Shown: positions 7,661-17,126 of the stretch, piece by piece
Numbering within the stretch: the stretch's first letter is position 1
Layout of the letters: each line of letters begins with the position of its first letter
Assembly (NCBI RefSeq): GCF_016907955.1
Contig: NZ_JAFBCX010000003.1
Coordinates: 124,001 to 188,000 of the forward strand
Direction: 5' to 3'
Origin: Lentzea nigeriaca
Lineage (GTDB): Bacteria; Actinomycetota; Actinomycetes; Mycobacteriales; Pseudonocardiaceae
Length of the DNA stretch: 64,000 nucleotides
Translations under genes and position numbers: made by a program
The notes under the pieces: model-generated
What the model saw: only the letters and a program-made list of their open reading frames with translations
What the model was told of the DNA's origin: nothing
Database searches by the model: none

Positions 7661-10495
7661 TCATGGCAGGGTCCAGCGCTGGTTGGTGCCGCCGTGGCAG
7701 GTCCAGATGATCAGCACCGTGCCGTTGGCGGTCCCGGCGCCGTTGGCGTCGAGGCACTTGCCGGACTTCGTGTTGACCACGGAACCGTTGGCGCCCGCGG
7801 ACCAGTTCTGGCTCGTGGCCCCGTTGCAGGTCCCCAGCTGCACGGCGCCGCCGTCGGCGGTGCCGCCGTTCGCGACGTCCATGCACTTGCCCAGTGCCCG
7901 CAGCGTGGTCCCGTCGACCGTCCACTGCTGGTTCGTGCCGCTGTTGCAGGTGTACAGCTGGATCCGGGTGCCGTCGGCGCTGTTGCCACCGGTGACGTCC
8001 GCGCACTTGCCGGACGCCGCCCCGGTGATGGGGCCGGTGCGTCCGCCGCCGGTGGACGTGTCGAACGTGAAGGCGTCGACGTCGAACAGGTAACCGGTGC
8101 CGCTGCCCGCGAACGTCAGGTACAGCCTGCCGGTGGTCGTCGGCACGTTCGTCAGCGCGGTGGAGACCTCCCGGAACGTGTCCCACCCGCCGGTCACCGG
8201 CACGGTCAGCGTGGCCACCGCCGGTCCGGTCTGGGAACCGGTGCGCACCGTGATCGTGCCGCCCGCTCCCGCGGAGGACACGCGCGCGGTGAACCGGTTC
8301 GCGCCGGTGAGGTTGTAGTTGTCGAAGGCGATCCAGTCGCCGTTGTGGATGTCGCCGACGGTGCGGCCGCCCTCGGCCGGCGTCTTGTCGAACAGGCCGG
8401 TGCCCGACTGCGTGGTGTAGTGCTCGGCCTGGCGGTGCCGGGGCTGGAGCACGTTCTGGGCGTGGGTGGTCGCGGGCGGCACGCCGTTCGCGCCCTTGTC
8501 GGTGTACTCGGCGTCGAAGACGGCGTAGATGTTCGCCGCCGTGTCGTGCTCACCGTCCACCGGGATCTCGATGGTGCCCGAACAGCCGTTGCGCGAGGTG
8601 ATCTTGTGCGAGTGGCTGTCGTGGCCGAGGAGGTAGGACACCGTCACCTGCGAGCAGTCGATCGTCCCGTCCTCGGCGTCGGACACCGTGATCGTGTAGG
8701 GGATGCTGTCGCCGAAGCTGAACAGGCTGCCGTTGACCGGGGTGGTCAACGTGACCACGGGCGCGGTGTTGCCGACGGTGATGATCACGTTGGTGCTGCC
8801 GGTGAGCCCTGCCGGGTCCGCGACCGTGAGCGTGACGGTGTACTGGCCGTTGGCGGTGTAGGTGTGGCTCGGGTTCGCCGCCGTGGACGTGCTGCCGTCG
8901 CCGAAGTTCCACGAGTAGGTCAGCGCGCCGTTCTCCGGGTCGGACGACCCGGCAGAGGAGAAGTCCACGGTCAGCGGTGCGGCGCCGGACAGGCGGTTGG
9001 CGGACGCGCGTGCCGTCGGCGCGCGGTTGCCCGCTGCCCCGATGTACTCGATGCGGTAGAGCGCGGAGCTCGCGTCGCCGTTGCCCCAGCCCGTGCCGTA
9101 GTCGAGCACGTAGAGCGCGCCGTCCGGGCCGAAGGCCGCGTCCATGACCTGGGTGCCGCGCCACGGGAAGTCGCCGACCTGTCCGGGCGACCCGTCGGAG
9201 TTGACGTCGATCGTCTTGATCCAGCGCCGGCCGAACTCGGTCGCGAACACGTGCCCGTCCAGCGAGGCAGGGAACTTGACCGTCGACGGGTTCGCCGCGT
9301 CGTACCGGTACACCGGCGCGGCCATCGGGGACTCCGATCCGCAGCCGAACGCGGCGAAGGAGCAGTTGTCGTACTTGATCCATGCCGGGCGCGCGGCCGG
9401 CAGGTTCGTCAGGCCGGTGTTGTTCCGCGAGGTGTTGACCGGCGCGGCGCAGTCGAACCTGGCTCCGGAAGGCCCGGACGGGAACGTGTAGCGCACATAG
9501 GTCTCATTCGTGGTGTTCGAGCCCGTGCAGTACGGCCAGCCGTAGTTGCCCGCCGAGGTGATCCGGTTGAACTCCACCTGGCCTGCCGGGCCGCGGTTGG
9601 GGTCGGTCGAGCCGGCGTCCGGTCCGTAGTCACCGAGGTAGATCGCGCCGGTGGCCTTGTCCACGTTGAACCGGAACGGGTTGCGCAGGCCCATCGCGTA
9701 GATCTCCGGCCGCGTCTTGGCCGTGCCGGGCGGGAACAGGTTCCCGGCGGGGATCGAGTAGGACCCGTCGGCGTTCACCTTGATCCGCAGCACCTTGCCG
9801 CGCAGGTCGTTGGTGTTGGCCGCGCTGCGTTGCGCGTCGTAGACGGGGTTGCGGCCGGAGCGCTCGTCGATCGGGCTGTACCCGCTGGAGTCGAAGGGGT
9901 TGCTGTCGTCGCCGGTGGACAGGTAGAGGTTTCCGGCCGCGTCGAAGTCGATGTCACCGCCGACGTGGCAGCACATCCCCCGGCTGGTCTCCACCTCCAG
10001 CACGGTCACCTGACTCGCCATGTTGACCGTGAAGTCGGCGTTGAGGGTGAACCGGGACAGCCGGTTGACGCCCTTCCACGCGGAGAAGTCGGTGCCACTG
10101 GCCGGCGCGTCACCGCCCGGTGTCGACAGCGGCGGCGCGTAGTAGAGGTAGATGTAGCGGTTGGTGGCGAAGCCGGGGTCCGCCGCGACGCCCTGCAGCC
10201 CTTCCTCGTCGTGGGTGTAGACGGGGATGTTGGCGATCACGCTGGTCGCGCCGGCCGCCGTGGTGCGGCGCAGCGTGCCGTTGCGGGAGGTGTGCAGCAC
10301 CGAGCGGTCGGGCAGCACGGTCATCGACATCGGCTCGCCCATCTCGGCGACGCCCTTGGCCAGTTCGACTTGCTGGAAGTCGGCGGGGTTGACGGTGTGC
10401 GCGGCGGCGGGCGGTGCGCTGGTCGCCGCGACCGCGACGGCTGTGGCCACGGTCAGGAGCGCGGCGGAGAACGCCGCGGTGAGTCGGTTTCTCAT
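7661..10495 (-). CDS. Secreted multidomain PQQ-type sugar dehydrogenase with PKD, CBM6 and ricin domains
   Basis: The protein has 944 aa. Residues 1-32 are a signal peptide. A glucose/sorbosone dehydrogenase beta-propeller spans about 40-480 (EEGLQGVAADPGFA, STGDDSNPFDSSGYSPIDER, NDLRGKVLRIKV, DYGPDAGSTD). A PKD domain follows at about 490-575 (YSWNFGDGSTS), then an Ig-like segment, a CBM6-like domain at about 685-810 (GGRTVGDIHNGDWIAF) and a ricin trefoil (820-944). The dehydrogenase family uses PQQ or a related quinone to oxidise sugars outside the cell. Its start ATG overlaps the TGA of a small ORF, and a CebR-type box lies 238 bp upstream. Confidence 0.85.
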   Translation of the reverse strand: MRNRLTAAFSAALLTVATAVAVAATSAPPAAAHTVNPADFQQVELAKGVAEMGEPMSMTVLPDRSVLHTSRNGTLRRTTAAGATSVIANIPVYTHDEEGLQGVAADPGFATNRYIYLYYAPPLSTPGGDAPASGTDFSAWKGVNRLSRFTLNADFTVNMASQVTVLEVETSRGMCCHVGGDIDFDAAGNLYLSTGDDSNPFDSSGYSPIDERSGRNPVYDAQRSAANTNDLRGKVLRIKVNADGSYSIPAGNLFPPGTAKTRPEIYAMGLRNPFRFNVDKATGAIYLGDYGPDAGSTDPNRGPAGQVEFNRITSAGNYGWPYCTGSNTTNETYVRYTFPSGPSGARFDCAAPVNTSRNNTGLTNLPAARPAWIKYDNCSFAAFGCGSESPMAAPVYRYDAANPSTVKFPASLDGHVFATEFGRRWIKTIDVNSDGSPGQVGDFPWRGTQVMDAAFGPDGALYVLDYGTGWGNGDASSALYRIEYIGAAGNRAPTARASANRLSGAAPLTVDFSSAGSSDPENGALTYSWNFGDGSTSTAANPSHTYTANGQYTVTLTVADPAGLTGSTNVIITVGNTAPVVTLTTPVNGSLFSFGDSIPYTITVSDAEDGTIDCSQVTVSYLLGHDSHSHKITSRNGCSGTIEIPVDGEHDTAANIYAVFDAEYTDKGANGVPPATTHAQNVLQPRHRQAEHYTTQSGTGLFDKTPAEGGRTVGDIHNGDWIAFDNYNLTGANRFTARVSSAGAGGTITVRTGSQTGPAVATLTVPVTGGWDTFREVSTALTNVPTTTGRLYLTFAGSGTGYLFDVDAFTFDTSTGGGRTGPITGAASGKCADVTGGNSADGTRIQLYTCNSGTNQQWTVDGTTLRALGKCMDVANGGTADGGAVQLGTCNGATSQNWSAGANGSVVNTKSGKCLDANGAGTANGTVLIIWTCHGGTNQRWTLP

Positions 10496-10692
10496 GGCTG
10501 GTCATACCTTTGGTCTCGGTGGCGCGCTGGTGCGGGGTTCGCGGTGGACGGCCGGGGCGTCCGGTCCGGCTGAGCGGACCCGTCGGAGGTGGACCCGGTG
10601 CGGGCGTCGCGGTGCCGGCCGAGACGGGCGAGAAGACCGCGGAACGCGCGAAAACCCGGCGGCGGCGCCGGGGAGTGGAGGTACGAGGCCAT
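10492..10692 (-). CDS. Candidate 66-aa small ORF translationally coupled to the sugar dehydrogenase
   Basis: An ATG at 10692 preceded by GAAGGA at proper spacing opens a 66-aa frame (start MASYLHSPAPPPGFRAFRGL). It ends at a TGA that overlaps the dehydrogenase ATG (ATGA). The peptide is basic and Pro/Arg-rich, without a signal or membrane segment, and matches no family I recognise. The ribosome site, the exact overlap and its place between the CebR-type box and the enzyme suggest a leader or coupling ORF. Its low-complexity composition means it may be a non-functional reading of a 5' UTR. Confidence 0.35.
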   Translation of the reverse strand: MASYLHSPAPPPGFRAFRGLLARLGRHRDARTGSTSDGSAQPDRTPRPSTANPAPARHRDQRYDQP

Positions 10693-10732
10693 GATCGTCC
10701 TTCTTCGTTGAAGGTGTCTGCCGATCCGCCCC

Positions 10733-10746
10733 TGGGAGCGCTCCCA
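10733..10746. promoter_or_regulatory. CebR-type LacI-family operator
   Basis: TGGGAGCGCTCCCA is a perfect 14-bp palindrome identical to the operator known for the Streptomyces cellobiose repressor CebR. It lies 41 bp upstream of the small ORF and downstream of the GH39-like gene, so it most likely governs the 10692-4395 unit. No LacI-family gene occurs in the window, so the regulator would act in trans. Confidence 0.75.
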
Positions 10747-10805
10747 GAAAGGGGCGGAAGTTCGGCCCGCCTCCCCGTTGCCGGGGAGCGCGGGCCGAGG
10801 TGGTG

Positions 10806-12632
10806 CTAGGTGGTCTGGCGTCCGGGCAGGCGCCAGGTCTGGTTGAGCGGGCTGCCCTGGTTCACGGGGTTGCAGGTCCGCTGTTCGAGCAGGGCACCCG
10901 ACGCGGTGGAGGCGCCCACGACCCCGACGCACTTGCCGCTGTGCCGGGCGACGAGCTGGAAGTCGGTGGGAGCGCTGCCGGTGTAGGTGACCTTCCGCAG
11001 GGTGAACTGCTGGTTGGTGCCGCCGTTGCAGGTCCACTGGATGACCGCGGCACCGTCCGCTGTGGACACTCCGTTGACGTCCAGGCACTTGCCCGACTGC
11101 TGGTTGGTGACCGTGAAGGTGTCGGCCATCCCGGTCACGGGGCTGAAGTTCCACCGCTGCTCGTCGGCGGTGCCGCAGGTGATCTGCTGCTGCCGGGTGC
11201 CGTCGGCGGTGCTGCGGCCAGGGTTGGTCAGGCAGGCTTGCGAGTGCTGGGCGACCGCGGTGGACTGGAAGGCTCCACCGCCACCACCACCGGACGGCGG
11301 CAGGACCGTGATGGTGAAGGACTCGTCGACGTTGGAATGCGGCAGGTTCACCGTGGTGCCGTTGTTGTTCAGCGTCACGACCGTGTCGATGGCGGTCACC
11401 GGGCCGGAGACCGCTCCGCCGTTGTTGTACGGGATGCGTTCGGCGAGGACCCGCACCTGGTTGTTCTTCACGATGCCCTCGGTGGTGTCCAGGCGCCGGA
11501 GGTTGACCGCGATGTTGCCCGTCGTGCGGCCGCCGCCGACCAGGATCTTGGCTTCACCCGGCGCCTTCGTCGCGAACCCGTCGTAGTTCTGGCTGGGCGT
11601 GACCGTGGTGATCTGGCCGGTCTGCGAGCCGTAGAAGCGGTAGACCCACCACTCCCCCTTCGGCTGGTGCTGCCCCGCGGAGTTGTGGACGAGCAGGTTG
11701 CCGAGGTCGTTGTGCAGGTTGCCACCGCTGGCCCAGTTCGCCCGCAGGCCGTCCGCGCCCGCCCGTTCCAGCCGCGAGATGTACCACGAGCCGTCGCCGG
11801 GGTTCTGCTCGTTCGACGCGCCGTACTCGTTGATCTGGTACGGCCGCGGGTGCGGGATGCCGCGTGAGTCGAGGGTCTGGTTCGCCACCTGCACGTTCGA
11901 CACGGGATCGCCGGGCAGCGAGTGCCAGCTGATGATGTCGGGCACGGTGTTGCTGGAGCGCACGAAGTCCAGGTACTGCGTCCACCAGCCGCCGGTGGAC
12001 GGGGTGCACGCGCAACTCGGACCCACGATCAGGTGTGTGGGGAACTCCGCCCGGATGCGCTGGTACGTACGGCGCCACAGCTCGAAGTACTGGGACTGCG
12101 GGCGGTTCCAGAAGATCGTGATGTTGGGCTCGTTCCAGATGTCCCACTGGACGGGGACGCCGGTGGCCCGCACGTCGGCGATCAGGCGGGTGAGGAAGTT
12201 GTCGTAGTCGGTCCAGTTGCCGTTGTCACCGGGGAAACGGGAGATCGCGAACCCGTCGGCACCCCACAGGTCGTGCGGCAGCAACACGAACTCGCCGCCC
12301 AGCGCACGGGTCCGCAGCAGCTGCGCGCGCGTCGCGTTCCACCGGCGGTCGTACTTGCCGGACACCCAGCCGCCGGGACTGTCGAGCTGGGCGCCGCCCG
12401 CGCGCATGTACCGGAACTTCACGTCGCGGTAGAAGTTGTCCGCGGGCCCGGACGCGTTCTCGGTCATGCCGTAGATCCAGCCCGACGCCCGGTAGGTCGG
12501 AGCGCCGCCGCCCGTGGAGAAGTCGACGGCGATGGACTCGTCCGCCGCCCGCGCCGGAACGACGAAGGCGAGGACGGACAGCAGGGCCGCGAGCAGCGGC
12601 AGGACCGCTCGCTTCTTCGTGGTGGTGTTCAC
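10806..12632 (-). CDS. Secreted GH39-like glycoside hydrolase with ricin-type lectin domain
   Basis: The protein has 608 aa with a signal peptide ending about residue 29 (PARA). A (beta/alpha)8 glycosidase domain spans about 30-440. WDIWNEPN near residue 168 gives the clan-A acid/base Glu, and INEYGAS near 266 gives the likely nucleophile Glu. A beta-sandwich follows, then a Gly-rich linker and a ricin trefoil (about 475-605). The layout fits GH39-type xylosidase/arabinosidase relatives, but GH30 or another clan-A family is not excluded. It starts 51 bp behind the inositol-phosphate-synthase-like gene and may be the last gene of that operon. Confidence 0.75.
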   Translation of the reverse strand: MNTTTKKRAVLPLLAALLSVLAFVVPARAADESIAVDFSTGGGAPTYRASGWIYGMTENASGPADNFYRDVKFRYMRAGGAQLDSPGGWVSGKYDRRWNATRAQLLRTRALGGEFVLLPHDLWGADGFAISRFPGDNGNWTDYDNFLTRLIADVRATGVPVQWDIWNEPNITIFWNRPQSQYFELWRRTYQRIRAEFPTHLIVGPSCACTPSTGGWWTQYLDFVRSSNTVPDIISWHSLPGDPVSNVQVANQTLDSRGIPHPRPYQINEYGASNEQNPGDGSWYISRLERAGADGLRANWASGGNLHNDLGNLLVHNSAGQHQPKGEWWVYRFYGSQTGQITTVTPSQNYDGFATKAPGEAKILVGGGRTTGNIAVNLRRLDTTEGIVKNNQVRVLAERIPYNNGGAVSGPVTAIDTVVTLNNNGTTVNLPHSNVDESFTITVLPPSGGGGGGAFQSTAVAQHSQACLTNPGRSTADGTRQQQITCGTADEQRWNFSPVTGMADTFTVTNQQSGKCLDVNGVSTADGAAVIQWTCNGGTNQQFTLRKVTYTGSAPTDFQLVARHSGKCVGVVGASTASGALLEQRTCNPVNQGSPLNQTWRLPGRQTT

Positions 12633-12683
12633 GCCTGCTCCTTTGCAGGGAAAGGTTGCGCAGCGGAGTCCAACCTGGAGGTG

Positions 12684-13829
12684 TCAGCGGGTGTTCAAGG
12701 TGCGGGCCCACTCGTGCAGTTCGCGGGCCTGTTCCGCGAGCCGGTGCTCGTCGCTGCCCAACGGGTCCTTGAAGAAGAAGCCAAGAGCCCCTTGGACACC
12801 CGCTCGACCGGCGGCGTGGGCGGCGGCCGTCAGACGGGCGAGATCGAGCACCAGCGGAGCGGCCAGGGACGAGTCCAGGCCGCTCCAGATCAGTTGCAGT
12901 GACATCCGCGCGCCGAGAAACCCTTCGAACGACACGTGATCCCACGCGGTCTTGCGTTCGCCGAGATCGGGCACGTGGTCGATGTGCAGGGGCGCGGTGA
13001 CGTCCTCACCGAGCAACGCCGCGAGCCCCCTGGCCTTGGACGCGAGCTTGCTGTCCGCGTGCGCCGGGTCCTGCAGCGTCGCCCCGTCACCGCCGCCGAG
13101 CAGGTTCGTGCCCGTCCACGACAGCACACGCAGAGCCCGTGACGTGAACATCGGTGCGACCGCCGCCCGGACCAGCGTCTCCCCCGTCTTGCCGTCCCGC
13201 CCCGCGTAGGGCAGTCCCTTCGACCGCGCCAGTTCGTCCAGCGCGGGCAGCGCGACGCCGGTGGACGGGGTGAAGTCCACGAACCCGCACCCCGCCTGGA
13301 AAGCGGCGTACGCGACGAGGGAACTCGGCGGCAGCACTGCGTTTCCCGGCACGGCGAGCGCTTCCTCCAGCGCCGCGAGCGAGTCGTGCTCGACCCGCGT
13401 GGGCGGCTCGGTCGACGCCACGTTCACCACCACGACGCGGGCCAGGTCGTGCCGGGCGCGGAAGTCGGCGATGTCATCCGCCAGCCGCCGGGCGGCGTCG
13501 GCCTGACTGCCGGCCGCCGCCGCGGGGTCGTAACCGAGCCGGATCTCCGCGTCCGCGGCGTCCAGCCCACTCGCGATGCACCCCGTCACGTCGTACGGCA
13601 GCACGCCGTCGCGCACCAGCGACTCGACCCGCTTCGCGAGCGGCGTGGTCACGATGTCATGCCCGCCGACCACGAACGCGTCCCACGGCGGCAGGTAGAC
13701 GTCCAGCAGCTCGGTGACACAACCGACCGGCGGCACGAGACCCGCGCGCAACGCGAGCAGCCCGCTCACGGCGGTGGTCGCCACCGACCCCCTGGCACCG
13801 TTCAACCACAAGCCGATTCGTTCGGTCAC
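12684..13829 (-). CDS. Inositol-3-phosphate synthase-like protein
   Basis: The protein has 381 aa and a MIPS/Ino1-like fold. It shows an N-terminal dinucleotide-binding segment (NGARGSVATTAVSGL), VVVVNVASTEPP, FVDFTPSTGV and a central GGDGATLQDP region followed by SKLASKARG. Classical Ino1 makes inositol-3-phosphate from glucose-6-phosphate by NAD-dependent oxidation, aldol cyclisation and reduction. Here the gene sits in a sugar-catabolic operon after a Gfo/Idh dehydrogenase and a TIM-barrel epimerase, so a related redox/isomerase reaction on the imported sugar is also possible. GTG 13829 has AGGAG six bases upstream; GTG 13832 is less well placed. Confidence 0.7.
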   Translation of the reverse strand: MTERIGLWLNGARGSVATTAVSGLLALRAGLVPPVGCVTELLDVYLPPWDAFVVGGHDIVTTPLAKRVESLVRDGVLPYDVTGCIASGLDAADAEIRLGYDPAAAAGSQADAARRLADDIADFRARHDLARVVVVNVASTEPPTRVEHDSLAALEEALAVPGNAVLPPSSLVAYAAFQAGCGFVDFTPSTGVALPALDELARSKGLPYAGRDGKTGETLVRAAVAPMFTSRALRVLSWTGTNLLGGGDGATLQDPAHADSKLASKARGLAALLGEDVTAPLHIDHVPDLGERKTAWDHVSFEGFLGARMSLQLIWSGLDSSLAAPLVLDLARLTAAAHAAGRAGVQGALGFFFKDPLGSDEHRLAEQARELHEWARTLNTR

Positions 13830-13844
13830 CACCGTCTCCTCTCG

Positions 13845-14852
13845 TCAGCCGCCAGAGCTGAACGCGGCGTCGAACGAGGCCGACGGCGCGTCAAAAGCGT
13901 TGCGGCGCACGAACTCCAGCGCCTCGGGTGCGCCGACGAGCCGGTCCATCCCGGCGTCCTCCCACTCGACGCTGATCGGACCGGAGTACCCGATGGTGTT
14001 GAGCATCCGGAACGACTGCTCCCACGGCACGTCACCGCGTCCGGTGGACACGAAGTCCCAGCCGCGCCGAGGATCGGCCCACGGCAGGTGTGAGCCCATG
14101 CGGCCGTTGCGGCCGTTGCCGACCTGGCGCCGGGCGTCCTTGCAGTCGACGTGGTAGATCCGGTCGCGGAAGTCCCACAGGAACCCGACCGGGTCGAGGT
14201 CCTGCCAGACGAAGTGCGACGGATCCCAGTTGAGGCCGAACGCAGGCCGGTGGCCGATCGCCTCCAGGGTCCGGACGGTCGTCCAGTAGTCGTAGGCGAT
14301 CTCGGACGGGTGGACCTCGTGCGCGAACCGGACACCCACCTCGTCGAACACGTCCAGGATCGGGTTCCAGCGGTCGGCGAAGTCCTGGTAGCCGGCGTCG
14401 ATCATGGACGTGGGCACCGGCGGGAACATGGCGACGGTCTTCCAGATCGAGGAACCGGTGAACCCGACGACCGTGCTCGCACCGAGCCTGGCCGCGGCCC
14501 GTGCGGTCGCCTTCATCTCCTCGGCCGCCCGCTGCCGCACGCCTTCCGGGTCACCGTCGCCCCAGTTCCTGGCGGACAGGATGCCCTGGTGCCGTTCGTC
14601 GATCGGGTCGTCGCAGACCGCCTGACCGGTGAGGTGGTTGGAGATCGTCCACACCTTCAGGTCGTGCTTGGCGAGGATCGCGAGCCGGTCCGCGACGTAG
14701 TCGTCGTCCTCCGCTGCCTGCCACGGGTCGAGGTGGTCGCCCCAGCAGGCGATCTCCAGGCCGTCGTAGCCCCACCCCGCGGCCAGCCGGGCGACCTCCT
14801 CGAACGGCAGGTCGGCCCACTGGCCGGTGAACAACGTGATCGGGCGTGCCAT
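13845..14852 (-). CDS. TIM-barrel sugar isomerase/epimerase (AP-endonuclease-2 fold)
   Basis: The protein has 335 aa and starts [19 protein letters not shown]. The family's metal-binding residues can be placed in [27 protein letters not shown] and [10 protein letters not shown]. Long members of this family typically accompany Gfo/Idh/MocA dehydrogenases in polyol, inositol or 3-keto-sugar catabolism, which is the context here. It is cytoplasmic. It has 15-bp gaps to both neighbours, indicating one operon with the dehydrogenase and the inositol-phosphate-synthase-like gene. The substrate is unknown. Confidence 0.85.
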   Translation of the reverse strand: MARPITLFTGQWADLPFEEVARLAAGWGYDGLEIACWGDHLDPWQAAEDDDYVADRLAILAKHDLKVWTISNHLTGQAVCDDPIDERHQGILSARNWGDGDPEGVRQRAAEEMKATARAAARLGASTVVGFTGSSIWKTVAMFPPVPTSMIDAGYQDFADRWNPILDVFDEVGVRFAHEVHPSEIAYDYWTTVRTLEAIGHRPAFGLNWDPSHFVWQDLDPVGFLWDFRDRIYHVDCKDARRQVGNGRNGRMGSHLPWADPRRGWDFVSTGRGDVPWEQSFRMLNTIGYSGPISVEWEDAGMDRLVGAPEALEFVRRNAFDAPSASFDAAFSSGG

Positions 14853-14867
14853 CTCGGTGTCTCCTCC

Positions 14868-16034
14868 TCAAACCTGGTGCCAGCTGCGGGACAGCGCGCT
14901 CGCCTCGACGGCGGCCAGGACGCGCTGCACCTGCAGCCCGTCCGCGAACGACGGAGTGGGGTCGGTTCCTTCAGCCACGGCGCGGACGAAGTCGACGGCC
15001 TGATGCGTGAACGCGTGCTCGTAGCCCAGGACATGCCCGGCGGGCCACCAGGCGGCCACGTACGGGTGGTTCGGTTCGGTGACCACGATCCGGCGGAAGC
15101 CCGCGACGGCGGAGTCCTCGGTACCGTCGAAGTAGTGCAGGACGTTCATGTCCTCGAAGTCGAACGCGAGACTGCCCGCGGAGCCGTTGACCTCGATGCG
15201 CAACGCGTTCTTGCGGCCGTTGGCGAACCGCGTTGCCTCGAACGAGCCGAGCGCCCCACCGGAGAAGCGGGCCAGGAACAGTGCGGCATCGTCCACAGTG
15301 ACCGGTCCGGTCTCGTCGGACGAGGCGGTGCCGGACAGTCCGGAGTGTGACGACGCCAGCGGGCGTTCCGTGACGAACGTCTCCAACGTCCCGGACACCT
15401 CACTGATCGTGTCGCCGAGGATGAACTGGGTGGCGTCCACGATGTGCGCGCCGATGTCGCCCAACGCTCCGGAACCGGCCTTCTCCTTGTCCAGCCGCCA
15501 GGACAACGGCGCGGCGGGGTCCACGATCCAGTCCTGGAGGTACACGGCGCGCACGTGGTGGATCCGTCCCAGCCTGCCCTGGGCGACCAGGTCGCGGGCC
15601 AGGCTCAGCGCGGGCACCCGCCGGTAGCTGAACCCCACCATCGCCCGCACGCCCCGCTGGGCCGCGCGCTCGGCCGCCTCCGCCATGGCTTCCGCCTCCG
15701 CGACGCTGTTGGCCAGCGGCTTCTCGCAGAGCACGTGCTTGCCCGCGGCCAGCGCGGCGACGGCGATCTCGGCGTGCGTGTCACCCGGCGTGCAGATGTC
15801 CACCACCTGCACGTCGTCGCGGTCCAGCACGGACTTCCAGTCGCTCACCGCCTCCGCCCAGCCCAGGCGCTCCGCGGCGGCCTGGGCGCGGGCGGGGTCC
15901 CGGCCGCACAGCACGGCCATCACCGGGCGCACCGGCAGGTCGAAGAAGCGGTGGGCGACCCGCCACGCCTGGGAGTGCGCGGCTCCCATGAACGCGTGGC
16001 CGACCATCGCGATGCCCAGCATCGGTGCCGTCAC
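14868..16034 (-). CDS. Gfo/Idh/MocA-family NAD(P)-dependent oxidoreductase
   Basis: The protein has 388 aa. An N-terminal Rossmann fold (GIAMVGHAFMGAAHSQAW, VVDICTPGDTHAEIAVAAL) is followed by the family signature GKHVLCEKPLA and a C-terminal GFO_IDH_MocA beta-sheet domain (GALGDIGAHIVDATQFI). In VGHAFMG a His replaces the second Gly of the usual GxGxxG. The enzyme probably oxidises a sugar or polyol hydroxyl as the first intracellular step after import. It begins 18 bp after the binding-protein gene. Confidence 0.88.
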   Translation of the reverse strand: MTAPMLGIAMVGHAFMGAAHSQAWRVAHRFFDLPVRPVMAVLCGRDPARAQAAAERLGWAEAVSDWKSVLDRDDVQVVDICTPGDTHAEIAVAALAAGKHVLCEKPLANSVAEAEAMAEAAERAAQRGVRAMVGFSYRRVPALSLARDLVAQGRLGRIHHVRAVYLQDWIVDPAAPLSWRLDKEKAGSGALGDIGAHIVDATQFILGDTISEVSGTLETFVTERPLASSHSGLSGTASSDETGPVTVDDAALFLARFSGGALGSFEATRFANGRKNALRIEVNGSAGSLAFDFEDMNVLHYFDGTEDSAVAGFRRIVVTEPNHPYVAAWWPAGHVLGYEHAFTHQAVDFVRAVAEGTDPTPSFADGLQVQRVLAAVEASALSRSWHQV

Positions 16035-16052
16035 AGTGGTTGTGCTCCTTTC

Positions 16053-17084
16053 TCAGGACTCGAAGGCGGTCGGCAGGTAGCGGTCGACGTTCTCCTTGGT
16101 GACGACCGGTGCGTACAGTTCGACCTGGCGGGGGACCTCCACCTCGACCAGGTCGCCGAGGCTCTTGCCCTGCACGGCGAGCCGAGCCAGCCGGATGCCG
16201 TCCGCGCCCTGGGTGGACGGGTAGACCACGGTCGCCTTGTGCGAGCCGTTGTCCGCCTTGATCTCCCGCATCACGTTCGCCGATCCGGCGCCGCCGACCA
16301 TGAAGAACTCGCTGCGGCCGGAGTTCTTGATGGCGGCCGTGACGCCGACGCCCTGGTCGTCGTCGTGGTTCCAGATGGCGTCGATCTTGCGTGCGGCCTG
16401 CAGCAGGTTCGCGGCTGCCTTCTCGCCGCTCTCCACGGTGAACTCGGCCGCCACGCGGTTGCTCACCTTGAGCCCGCAGTTGGCGAGCGCCTCCGCGAAA
16501 CCCTTGCTGCGGTCCTGGGTCAGCGGCAGCGAGTCGATGCCGGCGATCTCCGCGACCACCGCGTCGGAGCGGCCCTTGAGCTTCTCGCAGATGTAGGTGC
16601 CGGCGGACACGCCCATGCCGTGGTTGTCCCCCAGCACGGTGGAGCGCGCGGCGAACGGGCTGTCGAACTGGCGGTCGACGTTGATCACGGTGATGCCGGC
16701 CTTCATCGCCTTGAGCGCCACCGGGGTGAGCGCCGCGCCGTCGAACGGCAGCAGCACGATCGCGTCCACCTTGTCGTTGATGAACGTCTCCACCTGGCTG
16801 ATCTGGAGGTTGACGTCGTTGGTGCCCTCGACGACGCGCAGCTCCACGTCGGAGTACTTGCCCGCCTCCGCCTTGGCGGCGTTGGTGATCGCGGCCATCC
16901 AGCCGTGGTCGGCGGCCGGCGCGGAGAAGCCGATGACGACCTTCTTGCCCGGCTCGTCGTTGGCGACCTTCACCCCGCCCTTGTCGCCGCTCTGGGTGTT
17001 CTGGGGCGTGTTGCCCGTGCACGCGGTGAGCGCGACGCCGAGTGTCAGCGCGGCTACGAGACGGGTTGTTCTCTTGTGTGGCAT
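16053..17084 (-). CDS. Sugar ABC transporter substrate-binding lipoprotein (RbsB-type)
   Basis: The protein has 343 aa. The N-terminus MPHKRTTRLVAALTLGVALTAC carries a lipobox (LTAC), so the mature protein is a membrane-anchored lipoprotein. The rest is a periplasmic-binding-protein-4 fold (VVIGFSAPAADHGWMAAITN, FINDKVDAIVLLPFDG, ITVINVDRQF, DAIWNHDDDQGVG), as in ribose, xylose and inositol binding proteins. It lies 42 bp behind the permease and ahead of the oxidoreductase. The substrate is not predictable from sequence. Confidence 0.9.
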   Translation of the reverse strand: MPHKRTTRLVAALTLGVALTACTGNTPQNTQSGDKGGVKVANDEPGKKVVIGFSAPAADHGWMAAITNAAKAEAGKYSDVELRVVEGTNDVNLQISQVETFINDKVDAIVLLPFDGAALTPVALKAMKAGITVINVDRQFDSPFAARSTVLGDNHGMGVSAGTYICEKLKGRSDAVVAEIAGIDSLPLTQDRSKGFAEALANCGLKVSNRVAAEFTVESGEKAAANLLQAARKIDAIWNHDDDQGVGVTAAIKNSGRSEFFMVGGAGSANVMREIKADNGSHKATVVYPSTQGADGIRLARLAVQGKSLGDLVEVEVPRQVELYAPVVTKENVDRYLPTAFES

Positions 17085-17126
17085 GGCTTTTCGGCTCCTC
17101 GGGTGGCAGCGGTCGTGGTCGCGGCG

